A stretch of 64,000 bases of DNA from CADEDH01 sp965262175 (lineage in GTDB: Bacteria > Actinomycetota > Acidimicrobiia > Acidimicrobiales > SZUA-35), in contig CBDHES010000028.1 in the NCBI GenBank assembly GCA_965262175.1, positions 429,412 to 493,411 of the forward strand. The letters are read 5' to 3'. The notes beneath the pieces are model-generated. The model made no database searches and was not told where the DNA came from. It saw nothing but the letters and a program-made list of their open reading frames with translations. A program made the position numbers and the translations under genes. Numbering within the stretch: the stretch's first letter is position 1; each line of letters starts with the position of its first letter. Shown here piece by piece: positions 8,725 through 17,423 of the stretch.

Positions 8725-9384
8725 GTGAGCGCCGGGAGCGACACGTTCGTGTTCGGGGTCGATCTCGACGGCGTGTGCGCCGACTACACCGACGGGTTCC
8801 GGCAGGTGGTGGCGGCCGATCGGGGCATCGACCCCGATGACCTGCCGATCGGTCGATCGTGGGGCTTCGAGGAATGGGGCCTCGACGGCCCCGAGTTCGA
8901 GCGACTCCACCGGCTGGCCGTCGCCGAGAAACGGATGCTGCGGACCCTCCGCCCGCTCGACGGCTGCGCCGACGCGCTCTGGCGCCTGTCCGACGCCGGG
9001 ATCTGGATCCGGATCATCACCCATCGCCTCTACGTGAACTGGGGCCACGCCGCGGTGGTGTCCGACACCGTCACGTGGCTCGACAACGCCCGGGTCCCCT
9101 ATCGCGACCTCTGCTTCCTCGGCGACAAGCCGGAGGTCGGGGCCGACATCTACATCGATGACGCACCCCACAACATCGAAGCGCTGCGGGCGGCCGGGAA
9201 TCCGGTGATCGTGTTCGATCAGCCCTACAACGCCGACCAACCGGGGCCTCGGGCCCACGGCTGGGAGGACGTCGAGGAGCTGGTGCTCGAAGCGGCGGCG
9301 GCCAAGCAGGCCGTCCAGCTCCAGCTACCGGGGATCGACGCGGGAGCCGACCGCTTGGATCGCCGCCGGTCCGGGGGCCGTTGA
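8725..9384 (+). CDS. HAD-family 5'-nucleotidase-like protein
   Basis: HAD-superfamily hydrolase of the 5'(3')-deoxyribonucleotidase type. The N-terminus has FGVDLDGVCADYTDGF, the DxDG nucleophile motif with the extended DGVxADF-like signature of that family. IITHRLY holds the motif II threonine, and GDKPEVGADIYIDDAPHNIE supplies motif III Lys and the motif IV acidic pair. About 219 residues. The substrate is inferred to be a nucleotide, which fits the divergent purine operon, but a lipid or phosphosugar substrate is not excluded. The GTG start at 8725 is chosen because a TAGGGT box lies six bases upstream. Confidence 0.8.
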   Translation: MSAGSDTFVFGVDLDGVCADYTDGFRQVVAADRGIDPDDLPIGRSWGFEEWGLDGPEFERLHRLAVAEKRMLRTLRPLDGCADALWRLSDAGIWIRIITHRLYVNWGHAAVVSDTVTWLDNARVPYRDLCFLGDKPEVGADIYIDDAPHNIEALRAAGNPVIVFDQPYNADQPGPRAHGWEDVEELVLEAAAAKQAVQLQLPGIDAGADRLDRRRSGGR

Positions 9385-9764
9385 GCCTCCCTCCGTTCGG
9401 CGTGGTGGCGGCGGTGGCGCTGGCGGCGATCCTGGTCGTTGCCGCGGTGGCCAAGCTCCGGCGGCCCGACCGGACCGCCCGGGACTTCGCCGAGTTGGGC
9501 CTGGTGGCTCCCGACCTCCTCGCCCGGCTGGTGCCGATCGCCGAGGTGGGGTGCGCGGCGGCGTTGGTGCTCGCACCGGCGTGGGGCGGCGTGGTCAGCT
9601 TCGCCCTGCTGGCCGGCTTCACCGCCGTGCTGGCCCAGGTCGTCCGGTCGGGCCGGGTCGTCAGCTGCAGCTGCTTCGGCGGGGCGTCGTCCCGGCCGGT
9701 GTCGGCCCGGACCCTGGCCCGCAACGCCGGCCTCCTGGCACTCGCGGCGATCGCTGCGGTGTGA
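9381..9764 (+). CDS. MauE/DoxX-type membrane protein
   Basis: Short integral membrane protein of 127 residues with about four hydrophobic segments. The SCSCFGG cysteine motif after the third helix, following RSGRVV, is typical of the MauE-like group. MauE relatives are thought to act in electron transfer or disulfide handling for exported proteins; the role here is unknown. The TTG start overlaps the HAD gene stop by 4 bases, implying coupled translation. Fairly sure of the family, unsure of function. Confidence 0.72.
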   Translation: MSLPPFGVVAAVALAAILVVAAVAKLRRPDRTARDFAELGLVAPDLLARLVPIAEVGCAAALVLAPAWGGVVSFALLAGFTAVLAQVVRSGRVVSCSCFGGASSRPVSARTLARNAGLLALAAIAAV

Positions 9765-9849
9765 CCCTGGCCGGTACGACGGGACGGTCCTCGTCGGGCG
9801 ATGGGTCAGGGTCCACCGTCGTCCGGCTCGCTCTGCCAAGCTCGACGGG

Positions 9850-10290
9850 GTGACCTTCGCCCGCCTGGCCATCGTCCACCTGGCCGCCACCGGCGTCATG
9901 ACCGGCCTCATCTGGACGATCCACGTCGTCCACTACCCGCTCTTCGCCCTGGTCAACGAGCCGTACCGGCCGTTCCAGGAGGCGCACATGTCTCGGATCA
10001 CGGGCCTGCTGGTCGTCCCCTGGGGGGTGGAGACGGTGACCGCCGTCGGCCTGCTGGCGGTGGCGGCCGGCGGCCACCAGCGGGCGCTGGCGCTCCTCGG
10101 CCTGGCGCTGCTGGGCGCCATCGTGGCGCTGACGGCGTTCGGGGCGGCGCCGATCCACGGGCGCCTCGTCGATTCCTTCGATCCCGACCTCCATCGTCAA
10201 CTGCTCCGGGTCGACCTGATCCGGGCGATCGGCTGGACCGTCCGGCTGGCGGTGGCCGGCGTCATGGTGTGGGTCTCGATCCGACCGTAG
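9850..10290 (+). CDS. Four-helix membrane protein of unknown function
   Basis: 146 residues when started at the GTG at 9850 (MTFARLAIVHLAATGVMTG). A longer open frame upstream runs through mauE in another frame and is a shadow. Four predicted membrane helices, with HVVHYPLF after helix 1 and HMSRITGLLVVPWGVE at the start of helix 2. The conserved-looking His and Glu residues recall small uncharacterised membrane families (DUF1772-like), but I cannot assign one. It follows mauE by 85 bases on the same strand. Confidence 0.7.
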   Translation: MTFARLAIVHLAATGVMTGLIWTIHVVHYPLFALVNEPYRPFQEAHMSRITGLLVVPWGVETVTAVGLLAVAAGGHQRALALLGLALLGAIVALTAFGAAPIHGRLVDSFDPDLHRQLLRVDLIRAIGWTVRLAVAGVMVWVSIRP

Positions 10291-10329
10291 GTCCGGCCCG
10301 TCGAGCGGGAGCCGGCCGGCGCCGCCCGG

Positions 10330-10905
10330 TCAGCGGCGAAGCTCGACGGCGCCGCCGACGCACCCGAAGGTGGTCGACTGCCACCCGCCGAGGAGGGCGG
10401 AGGTCCCGGCCTGCAGCTCGGTGCGCTTGATGCACCAGAACGCGGTCACCGGCACGCTCTCCAGCAGCTCGGTGTCATCGAGCACGATGATGCCGTCGTC
10501 GATGAACCCCTCGACCCGGAACACGGCGAGGCCGCCCAACTGATCGCTGAGGGTCAGCTCGCCGGTGAGGATGCTGCCGTCCTGCTCCAGGTCGAGGGTC
10601 ATGGCCCACGTCCCGATCAGCACCCCGAAGTCGTCGACCTGGGTCAACCCGCCGCTCCAGAACCCCGAAACGTCGAGCTCGGTGGTGGCCGGTGCTTCCG
10701 GGGTGACCTCCGGACCGTCGGGTGGCCGCTCGCCGCCGCCCTGGTCGGACGAGTCGGGTCGGTCGACGACGGTGGCGGGACGTTCGTCGTCGCCATCGAG
10801 GAACGCTTCCAAGCTGTCCCGCCCGGTGACGAAGGTGAGGATGGCCAGAACCGACGCCACGGCGCCGAGGACGGCCCAAAGGCCGCCGTTTCCTCCCTCC
10901 GACAT
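10330..10905 (-). CDS. Single-pass membrane-anchored protein with beta-rich ectodomain
   Basis: 191 residues from ATG 10905, preceded by GGAGGGG. One N-terminal membrane segment (LWAVLGAVASVLAILTFVTG) leads into an acidic, Pro-rich linker and a compact C-terminal domain beginning VSGFWSGGLTQVDDFG, with two Cys residues (FWCIK and TFGCVGG) that could form a disulfide. The W-SGG-L and LEQDGSILTGEL pattern looks like a lipocalin-like barrel that reports modifications of a small molecule, but this is only impression. Not recognised as a named family. Confidence 0.65.
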   Translation of the reverse strand: MSEGGNGGLWAVLGAVASVLAILTFVTGRDSLEAFLDGDDERPATVVDRPDSSDQGGGERPPDGPEVTPEAPATTELDVSGFWSGGLTQVDDFGVLIGTWAMTLDLEQDGSILTGELTLSDQLGGLAVFRVEGFIDDGIIVLDDTELLESVPVTAFWCIKRTELQAGTSALLGGWQSTTFGCVGGAVELRR

Positions 10906-10948
10906 CGCGATTCCCCTCCGGGGCGGCCCCCCGGCCCTCCCCGATCCG

Positions 10949-10954
10949 AGCCTA
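10949..10954 (-). promoter_or_regulatory. Candidate -10 box (TAGGCT)
   Basis: TAGGCT on the minus strand, about 43 bases before the ATG at 10905, whose own Shine-Dalgarno GGAGGGG lies in between. The same box precedes the GH16 lipoprotein, and TAGGAT precedes the GrdB-like gene, so leadered genes here seem to share it. Confidence 0.4.
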
Positions 10955-11047
10955 GCCCCCCGGCCGGCCGGGGCCGGCGACGGCCGAGCTGGCGACGATG
11001 GCGGTTCGGTGGTTGGCGCCACGTGAGGTCGGGGCACAGAATGGCGC

Positions 11048-12346
11048 ATGGACCGCCAGTGGGGATTCAAGACCCGGGCCCTCCACGCCGGAGGCCAACC
11101 CGACCCGACGACCGGGGCCCGGGCGGTCCCGATCTACCAGTCGACGAGCTTCGTGTTCGAGGACACGACCGACGCCGCCGATCTGTTCGCCCTCCAGAAG
11201 TACGGGACGATCTACTCCCGGATCTCCAATCCGACCACCGCCGCGTTCGAGGAGCGGGTCGCCAGCCTCGAGGGCGGGATCGGGTCGGTGGCGACCGCCA
11301 GCGGCCAGGCCGCCGAGTTCCTCACGATCACCACGCTGGCCGGGGCCGGTGACCACGTCGTGGCGGCCGCCGGGCTGTACGGCGGCACCTACACCCTCCT
11401 GGCGACCACCCTCGGGCGACTCGGCATCGAGACGACCTTCGTCGACAACAGCTCGGTCGACGCCTTCGCCGCCGCCATCACCGAGCGGACCAAGCTGCTC
11501 TACACCGAGGTCATCGGCAACCCGTCGGGCGCGGTGGCCGATCTGGAGGCGCTGGCCGACGTGGCCCACGCCCACGGCCTCCCCCTCGTCGTCGACGCCA
11601 CGTTCGCCACCCCCTACCTGTGCCGACCGGTCGAGTTCGGGGCCGACGTGGTGCTCCACTCGGCGACGAAGTTCCTCGGCGGTCACGGAACCTCGATCGG
11701 TGGGGTGGTGACCGAGGCCGGCACCTTCGACTGGACGGCCTCGGGTCGGTTCGACCGGTTCACCGAACCCGTCCCGACGTACAACAATCTCCGGTGGCAC
11801 GACAACTTCGGGGAGTACGCCTTCTGTGTGGCCCTCCGCTCCGAGCAGCTCCGGGACGTCGGGGCCTGCCTGTCCCCGTTCAACGCCTTCCTCCTGCTCC
11901 AGGGAATCGAGACCCTGCCCCAGCGGATGGACGACCACGTGGCCAACGCCCGGGCCGTCGCCACCTGGCTGGAGGCCGACCGGCGGGTGTCGTGGGTGGC
12001 CCACGCCGATCTGCCCTCGTCCCCGTACCACGACCTCGCCCAGAAGTACCTGCCGCTGGGGGCGGGGGCCATCTTCACCTTCGGGATCGAGGGGGGCCGC
12101 AAGGCCGGCCAGGCGTTCATCGAGAGCCTCCAGCTGGTCAGCCACCTGGCCAACGTCGGCGACGCCCGGACGCTGGTGATCCACCCGGCGTCGACCACCC
12201 ATCAGCAGCTGACCGACGAGCAGCTCGACCAGGCCGGGGTCGGTGCCGACATGGTTCGCCTCTCGGTCGGGTTGGAGGATGTGGACGACATCCTGTGGGA
12301 TCTCGACCAGGCCCTGGCCCGGGCCCAGGAGATCGGCCGGGCGTGA
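11048..12346 (+). CDS. metY: O-acetylhomoserine sulfhydrylase
   Basis: PLP enzyme that makes homocysteine from O-acetylhomoserine and sulfide. 432 residues, the usual length of the Cys/Met-metabolism class called MetY/Cys25-like. FKTRALHAGGQPDP begins the protein, YSRISNPTTAAFEERVASLEGG and ATASGQAAEF form the substrate and cofactor pocket, and SATKFLGGHGTSIGG carries the Schiff-base lysine. O-succinylhomoserine or selenide could also serve as substrates in this family. It is followed 25 bases later by a CoA-binding protein. Confidence 0.93.
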   Translation: MDRQWGFKTRALHAGGQPDPTTGARAVPIYQSTSFVFEDTTDAADLFALQKYGTIYSRISNPTTAAFEERVASLEGGIGSVATASGQAAEFLTITTLAGAGDHVVAAAGLYGGTYTLLATTLGRLGIETTFVDNSSVDAFAAAITERTKLLYTEVIGNPSGAVADLEALADVAHAHGLPLVVDATFATPYLCRPVEFGADVVLHSATKFLGGHGTSIGGVVTEAGTFDWTASGRFDRFTEPVPTYNNLRWHDNFGEYAFCVALRSEQLRDVGACLSPFNAFLLLQGIETLPQRMDDHVANARAVATWLEADRRVSWVAHADLPSSPYHDLAQKYLPLGAGAIFTFGIEGGRKAGQAFIESLQLVSHLANVGDARTLVIHPASTTHQQLTDEQLDQAGVGADMVRLSVGLEDVDDILWDLDQALARAQEIGRA

Positions 12347-12371
12347 CCACCCTCGACCACCGGAGCGCGCG

Positions 12372-12908
12372 ATGACGACCCCAACCCCAACCCCAACCCC
12401 CGCCTCGACCCCGACCGGAGACGACCGGACCGTCGACGGCTGGACCCCGCCCAGCGCCGTGGAACGGAAGCAGATCCTCGACCGGACCCGGAGCATCGCC
12501 ATCGTCGGGGCGTCGTCGAACCCGTCGCGGGCGTCGAACTTCGTCATGACCTATCTGGCCTCGTCGACGTGCGACTTCGACCTGTACCCGGTCAATCCCC
12601 GGGAGACCGAGATCCTCGGGTTCGCCGCCTACCCGTCGTTGGCCGACCTGCCGGTCACGCCCGACCTGGTGTCGGTGTTCCGCCGGGCCGAGGACTGTCC
12701 GGCGGTCGCCGCCGAGGTCGTGGCGGTCGGGGCCCAGACGTTGTGGCTCCAGTTGGGGATCTGGTCCGAGGACGCGGCCCGGATCGCCCTCGACGGGGGC
12801 CTGACCGTGGTGATGGACCGCTGCGTCAAGATCGAGCACGCCCGGTTCGCCGGCGGCCTCCACCTGGCGGGGTTCAACACCGGGGTGATCTCGAGTCGCC
12901 GGGCCTGA
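12372..12908 (+). CDS. CoA-binding domain protein (YccU-like)
   Basis: 178 residues from ATG 12372. After a low-complexity Thr-Pro N-terminus (TPTPTPTPASTP) comes a Rossmann CoA_binding_2 fold: IAIVGASSNPSRASN, DLYPVNPRETEILG, and VVMDRCVKIEHARF at the C-terminus. Stand-alone members bind CoA and often sit next to metY, as here; a regulatory or transacylation role in methionine synthesis is inferred only. The TP repeat at the start is likely disordered. Confidence 0.85.
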   Translation: MTTPTPTPTPASTPTGDDRTVDGWTPPSAVERKQILDRTRSIAIVGASSNPSRASNFVMTYLASSTCDFDLYPVNPRETEILGFAAYPSLADLPVTPDLVSVFRRAEDCPAVAAEVVAVGAQTLWLQLGIWSEDAARIALDGGLTVVMDRCVKIEHARFAGGLHLAGFNTGVISSRRA

Positions 12909-12965
12909 GCCCGGAGCGGCCCCCGATCGGTGGGATCGGAGCGTTCCCCCGCTAGAGATGGGGTG

Positions 12966-13268
12966 ATGTTTCCTTCAGTTCGGGCCGTCTCGGCGGCCGT
13001 CGTGGCCACCGTGACGCTGGCCGCCTGTGGTGGCGGGCCGGGCACCGAGCAGGATCTGGTCAACGCCCTGACCCGCGACGACGGGTTCACCACGACCGAG
13101 GCCGAGTGCATCGCTGGCGCGGTCTTCGACACCTATGGCAGCGACGAGGAAGCTCTGGAGAAGATCTCCGGGGCGTCGAGCTTCGAAGCGCTCGGGGGCC
13201 CCGAAGGGGTCGAGGGGTTCAACGACTTCTTCACCCGCACCGTCGGCATCTGCACCAACAGCGGCTAG
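12966..13268 (+). CDS. Small secreted lipoprotein
   Basis: 100 residues. MFPSVRAVSAAVVATVTLAACGG is a lipoprotein signal with the lipobox LAAC, so the mature protein would be lipid-anchored. The mature part starts EQDLVNALTRDDGFTT and has two further cysteines (AECIAG, GICTNSG) able to form a disulfide, in a DUF732-like helical pattern. I do not know its function. An upstream in-frame start at 12930 would bury the signal peptide and was rejected. A TAGAGA box lies about 7 bases upstream. Confidence 0.7.
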   Translation: MFPSVRAVSAAVVATVTLAACGGGPGTEQDLVNALTRDDGFTTTEAECIAGAVFDTYGSDEEALEKISGASSFEALGGPEGVEGFNDFFTRTVGICTNSG

Positions 13269-13289
13269 CAGGCCGCCGAGCGACCGCGC

Positions 13290-13871
13290 TCAGGGGTTGT
13301 TGACCGTCTGCTCGGCCTGGAAGGTCAGCGTGGCGGTCGTGGTGACCCCTTCGGTGGCGCTGCTGGCGGCCAGGGGCAGGGTCACGTTGAGGCACAGGAT
13401 CTCGCCGGTCGAGCTGAGCAGCGTCCGGTCACCGGCGTCGGCCCCCTGGGTCGCCGAACCGAGCACCGCGGTGGTACCGGTCGAACCGAGCGCCCCGCTG
13501 TAGAGGGTGGTCCCGTCGGCCGCCCAGTTGGCGTCGTCGCAGGTGGTGACCCCGACCTTGATGGTGAGGACCAGCTCGGCGGCCAGGACGTCCTCGGTCG
13601 TGGTCGAGGTCACCGCATAGCGGAGATCGAGGGTGCCGCTGTTGGTGACGGTGAGCGGGGCCGTGACCTCGTCGCCAGGGGCGAGGTCGGTGGCGGTCAC
13701 GACCGCCGTGGTCGGGGCGGTCGTGATGTCGACCGTCCCCGCGGTGAACGTGTTCCCCGAGACCGAGGTGCTGTCGGTGAACACCGCCAGCGTGGCGACG
13801 GTCACCATCGACAGGGTCACGATGACGACCGCCAGGGAGGCGACGATCTTGGCCGTCCGTCCGCCGGGCAT
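13290..13871 (-). CDS. TasA/CalY-like secreted protein with SipW-type signal
   Basis: 193 residues. The N-terminus is one hydrophobic helix (KIVASLAVVIVTLSMVTVATLAVF) followed by TDSTSVSGNTFTAGTVDI, the conserved F-D...NTFTAG pattern of signals cut by SipW-type peptidases. The mature protein is a beta-rich, Thr/Ala-rich fold with TVTNSGTLDLRYAV and a possible Cys pair (TTCDDANW, ILCLNV). Relatives polymerise into biofilm fibres (TasA) or act as camelysin-like proteins; fibre formation here is inferred. Its ATG shares a base with the stop of the peptidase gene upstream, so enzyme and substrate are co-expressed. Confidence 0.85.
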   Translation of the reverse strand: MPGGRTAKIVASLAVVIVTLSMVTVATLAVFTDSTSVSGNTFTAGTVDITTAPTTAVVTATDLAPGDEVTAPLTVTNSGTLDLRYAVTSTTTEDVLAAELVLTIKVGVTTCDDANWAADGTTLYSGALGSTGTTAVLGSATQGADAGDRTLLSSTGEILCLNVTLPLAASSATEGVTTTATLTFQAEQTVNNP

Positions 13872-16800
13872 CAACGCCCTCCGGTGAGGACGAGGTCGGC
13901 GGTCGGCCCGAAGACGGCGCCGGGGTCCTGCTGGTCGGCGGCCGACGGGTTCCCGTAGTACAGGAACAGCTCGGTGTCGACCGTCGAGCTGAAGGCGGGG
14001 ACCCGGACCCAGGCCGCCATGGTCCCGGTCCCCGAGTCGTAGGACTCGACGACGTGATCCAACCGGGTCGTGCCGTCGGCGGCGGTGAAGACGAGGTCGA
14101 GTCCGGAGGCCAGCGCCCCGGCTTGGAGCTCGGCGTCGGTGACCTCGACCAGGAGCGGGTAGTCGGTCTGGGCGGCCGCCACGAGATCGGCGTCGACGAC
14201 GATCGGCTTCCGGTAGCTCCACGACCCCTGGCCGAGCCAGGTTCCGGTCTCGACCGGCCCGACGGCGTGGAACGTGCCGGGGTTGCGGTGGTTGGCCTCC
14301 ATCGCCGCCAGCCACGCCCCCGAACGGGCCACGGTCTCGATGCGGACCTCGTCGATCAGGCCGTCGATCGGTCGGTCGCCGGTGATCGTGTTGCCGATCG
14401 TGACCGCCATCGAAGGGTCGACGTCGAGGGCGCCGGTGGCCGGTTGGCTGGCGACCTGCACTCCGTCGACGTACAGCCGCTGGGTGGTGCCGTCCCAGGT
14501 CATGGCCACGTGGTGCCAGGCGCCGGTCCCGATCGTGCCCCCGGTCGCCTCGATCTCGGCCCCGTCGAGCCCCAGTCGGCCCCGGAGGGCACCTCCGGTG
14601 GTGACCGAGAGCTCGACGATCCGGGTCGAGGCGTCGGCGGCCTTGGTCACGATCCGGCCGTTGGCCGCCAGGGTGTCGGCCCGGACCCACCCGGACACGG
14701 TGAGGGCCGTCGCCGGGGCGACATCGAACGGATCGGCCCGGAGGACGTCATCCCCGCCGTCGAAGTCGATCGCCCGTCCGACCAGGCCGGGCACGAGGTC
14801 GGCCGGGCTCATCGACCCGCCGCTCAGGCCGTCGTGGTTGGCGGTGGTGGCGTCGTCGAGGTGGGGCGCCGTGCCCGACGGGTCCCGGGCCAGGTGCCAC
14901 GCCGCCTCGACCTCGGCCGGCCACGTGGCCCGGACCTCCTGCTGGTCGGGGGCGTCGGCCGCGCCGTAGTAGAGGTAGACGGTGGTGTCGCTGGCGGCGG
15001 CGACCGTCGGGACGAGGACCCAGGCGGTGACCGTGCCCGTACCCGAGTCGTAGGACTCGAGCTCGTGGGGCAGGGGCGTCGAACCATCGGCCGCGGTGAA
15101 GCGGAGGTCGGAGCCGTCGGTCGTTGCGTTGGCCGCCACGTCGGCCGACGTGAGCGACACCAGCATCGGGTAGTCGGTCAGGTCGGTGGCGACGGTGCCG
15201 CCGGCGACGGTCACCGGGATCCGACGGGTCCACGGGAGGGCCTGGTACCAGGCGGTCCCCGCCGTCCGGTCCTCGAAGTCGCCAAGCGTCCCCGACTCGA
15301 ACCCCTCCTCGAGGAGGAACACCGCCTCGGGATCGGCCGGCGGTGCCCCGGCGCCGGGGTTGCCGTAGTACAGCCAGTACGAGTCGGTGGCGTCGGCGGC
15401 GATGGCCTCGGTGGTCTCGAACCACACCGTGGTCGTCGTCTGGTTCCACCCCGAACCGTCGGCGAGCACCCGGTCGAGCTCGGTCCACGCCGCTCCGTCC
15501 CATCGGAGGACCCGGACGTCGTCGCCGCCGGCCAGCGACAGCCCGAGGCTGACCAGGGCGGCGTGGTCGACGGTCACCGGCACCGAGTAGGCGTCGGGGG
15601 CGGCCACCGACGACGTCTCGACGTCGATCCGCTGCCGGAAGGTGTAGTCGCCGTCCCACCAGCCCGGACCGGCCCACTCGACGACCTGCCAGCCGAAGGA
15701 GGCGTTGGATGCCGTCGAGCCCCGGGTCACGGTCACGGTCGTCGGGTCGGTGACGACGAAGGTGGCCGACGCCTCCCCGACGACGTCGTCGACCGTCTGG
15801 TCGGTCATCCCGCCGGCTGGGAGGCCGGGTTGGGCCACGGTCGACAGGGCGGTCGATCGGGCCGGGTCGACAGGGTCGACGGTCACGGCCCGGGCAGCGA
15901 CGGTGGCGGCAAGGTCGACGGTGCCGTGGCGGACCGTCGAGCCGTCCCGGAGGGTGACGACCTGGATGGCGACCTCCACCGGATCACCGGCCACACTGCG
16001 GTCGACGGCGACGGTCGAGGCGTCGACGAGATGGGTCCGGACCAGCCGTTCCCCGATGTCGGGCCCGGTACCGGCCGACGCCGCCGACGCGAGGAGGAAG
16101 GTCGTCCGCGGGTCGGCCGGCGAGCCGAGCGCCACGGTCGTGGAGGCGACCCCGAGGCCGAGGTTGGCGGTCACGGTCTGGACCTCCACGTCGGCCGGGT
16201 CGTCGAACGACACGACCTGCCAGGAGAACGACTGCCCGACCGGGAAGGTCCCGCCCGTCGTCCGGATGCGGAGGGTCGTCGGATCGGCCAGCTCGGCGAG
16301 GTGGACGTGTTCCGGGCCGAACGTGACGGCGGCGGCGTCGGCGGCCGAGCTGACCAGGACGAAGCTGGCCGCAGGGTCCACGGCGGCGATCGCCGCGTCG
16401 AGCTGGGCGGTGCCGTCACCGTTGATCGTGCCCCGCTGGACGGTGACCCCACACCCGTATTCGACGACCGACCACTCGACGGTGACGGCCGGCGGCGCCC
16501 CGGCGTCGGTGGTACGGATCACGTCGACGGTCGTGCCGCCGCCGCCGAGCTCGACCCGAGCGGTGGTGTCGGCCGGCTCGTCGGCCGTCGAACGGATCGA
16601 TGCCAGCACGAACGCTTCCGCCGGGTCGACGGCGGTGATCGGGGTCGTGATCGTGCCGTTGGCGGCGTGGGACGTGGTCCCCGACTGGACCGAGGTCAGC
16701 TGGGCGTCGTGGCACTCGCCGGTGGTGAAGGTGTTGGCCGGCACCGTCGCCGCACCGACGGCCAGGGCCCAGGTCACCGACACGACGAAGGGGACGGCCC

Positions 16801-17395
16801 CGGCGGCCGCCACTGCGGCCAGCGACGTCGCACCGAGCCGCCGGCCGGCCGAGCGTTCGACCGACCGATCGGGGGCCGGGAGCCCAGTTCGCCTCCCGGC
16901 CCAGATGGCCCGGAGGGCCCATCCGGCTACCACGGCCGACGCGACGACCATGGCCGCCACCACGACCACCGGCCGGACGACGGCGGTGAGGACCCGACCG
17001 AGGCCCGGCACGACCCAGCGGGCGACGAGTTGCTCGCCGTCGAGGGGGTAGGGCGAGGGGTCGGCGACGGCGTTGGCGTCGCCCTTGGTGATGGCGAGAC
17101 GGTTCCCCGGCCGGCCCTCGATCTCCACGACCCGGTGGGTGACCCACGCCGTCGCCGGCCGGCGCATCACGACCACGTCGCCGACGACGACCGCGTCGCC
17201 GTCCCGGGGCGCAGCGACCACCAGCGCCCCGACCGGGGCGGCGTCACCCATGCTGGAGCTCAACACCACGACCGGGCGGTACCCGGCGGCCAGCCCGCCG
17301 AGGACGACGCTCAGCACCCCCATGACCAGGACGGGGACGACCACGACGACAACCGTCGTCACCCGTGCCAAGGTCCGCCTACCCATTGGCACCAC
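13871..17395 (-). CDS. SipW-type signal peptidase fused to a DUF2341/LamG surface protein
   Basis: 1174 residues. Residues 1-170 are an ER-type signal peptidase I: a first membrane helix, Ser48 in VLSSSMG, His87 in WVTHRVVE, Asp106 in TKGDAN, and a second helix near 140-165. A third helix (192-216) is followed by TVPANTFTTG, which matches the SipW-cleaved signal pattern of the next gene's product. After that comes a large ectodomain of beta-repeats, then DUF2341-like units near 575-690, 715-815 and 1055-1160, each ending in a (L/W)YYGNP-like motif, with a LamG-like domain near 830-1040. The architecture suggests the protein cuts its own ectodomain free; that is inference. The start may be ATG 17386. 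It is the second gene of the GH16-peptidase-TasA-like set. Confidence 0.85.
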   Translation of the reverse strand: MVPMGRRTLARVTTVVVVVVPVLVMGVLSVVLGGLAAGYRPVVVLSSSMGDAAPVGALVVAAPRDGDAVVVGDVVVMRRPATAWVTHRVVEIEGRPGNRLAITKGDANAVADPSPYPLDGEQLVARWVVPGLGRVLTAVVRPVVVVAAMVVASAVVAGWALRAIWAGRRTGLPAPDRSVERSAGRRLGATSLAAVAAAGAVPFVVSVTWALAVGAATVPANTFTTGECHDAQLTSVQSGTTSHAANGTITTPITAVDPAEAFVLASIRSTADEPADTTARVELGGGGTTVDVIRTTDAGAPPAVTVEWSVVEYGCGVTVQRGTINGDGTAQLDAAIAAVDPAASFVLVSSAADAAAVTFGPEHVHLAELADPTTLRIRTTGGTFPVGQSFSWQVVSFDDPADVEVQTVTANLGLGVASTTVALGSPADPRTTFLLASAASAGTGPDIGERLVRTHLVDASTVAVDRSVAGDPVEVAIQVVTLRDGSTVRHGTVDLAATVAARAVTVDPVDPARSTALSTVAQPGLPAGGMTDQTVDDVVGEASATFVVTDPTTVTVTRGSTASNASFGWQVVEWAGPGWWDGDYTFRQRIDVETSSVAAPDAYSVPVTVDHAALVSLGLSLAGGDDVRVLRWDGAAWTELDRVLADGSGWNQTTTTVWFETTEAIAADATDSYWLYYGNPGAGAPPADPEAVFLLEEGFESGTLGDFEDRTAGTAWYQALPWTRRIPVTVAGGTVATDLTDYPMLVSLTSADVAANATTDGSDLRFTAADGSTPLPHELESYDSGTGTVTAWVLVPTVAAASDTTVYLYYGAADAPDQQEVRATWPAEVEAAWHLARDPSGTAPHLDDATTANHDGLSGGSMSPADLVPGLVGRAIDFDGGDDVLRADPFDVAPATALTVSGWVRADTLAANGRIVTKAADASTRIVELSVTTGGALRGRLGLDGAEIEATGGTIGTGAWHHVAMTWDGTTQRLYVDGVQVASQPATGALDVDPSMAVTIGNTITGDRPIDGLIDEVRIETVARSGAWLAAMEANHRNPGTFHAVGPVETGTWLGQGSWSYRKPIVVDADLVAAAQTDYPLLVEVTDAELQAGALASGLDLVFTAADGTTRLDHVVESYDSGTGTMAAWVRVPAFSSTVDTELFLYYGNPSAADQQDPGAVFGPTADLVLTGGR

Positions 17396-17423
17396 ATCGG
17401 TCGGGAGGGCCCGATGTTGAGGG

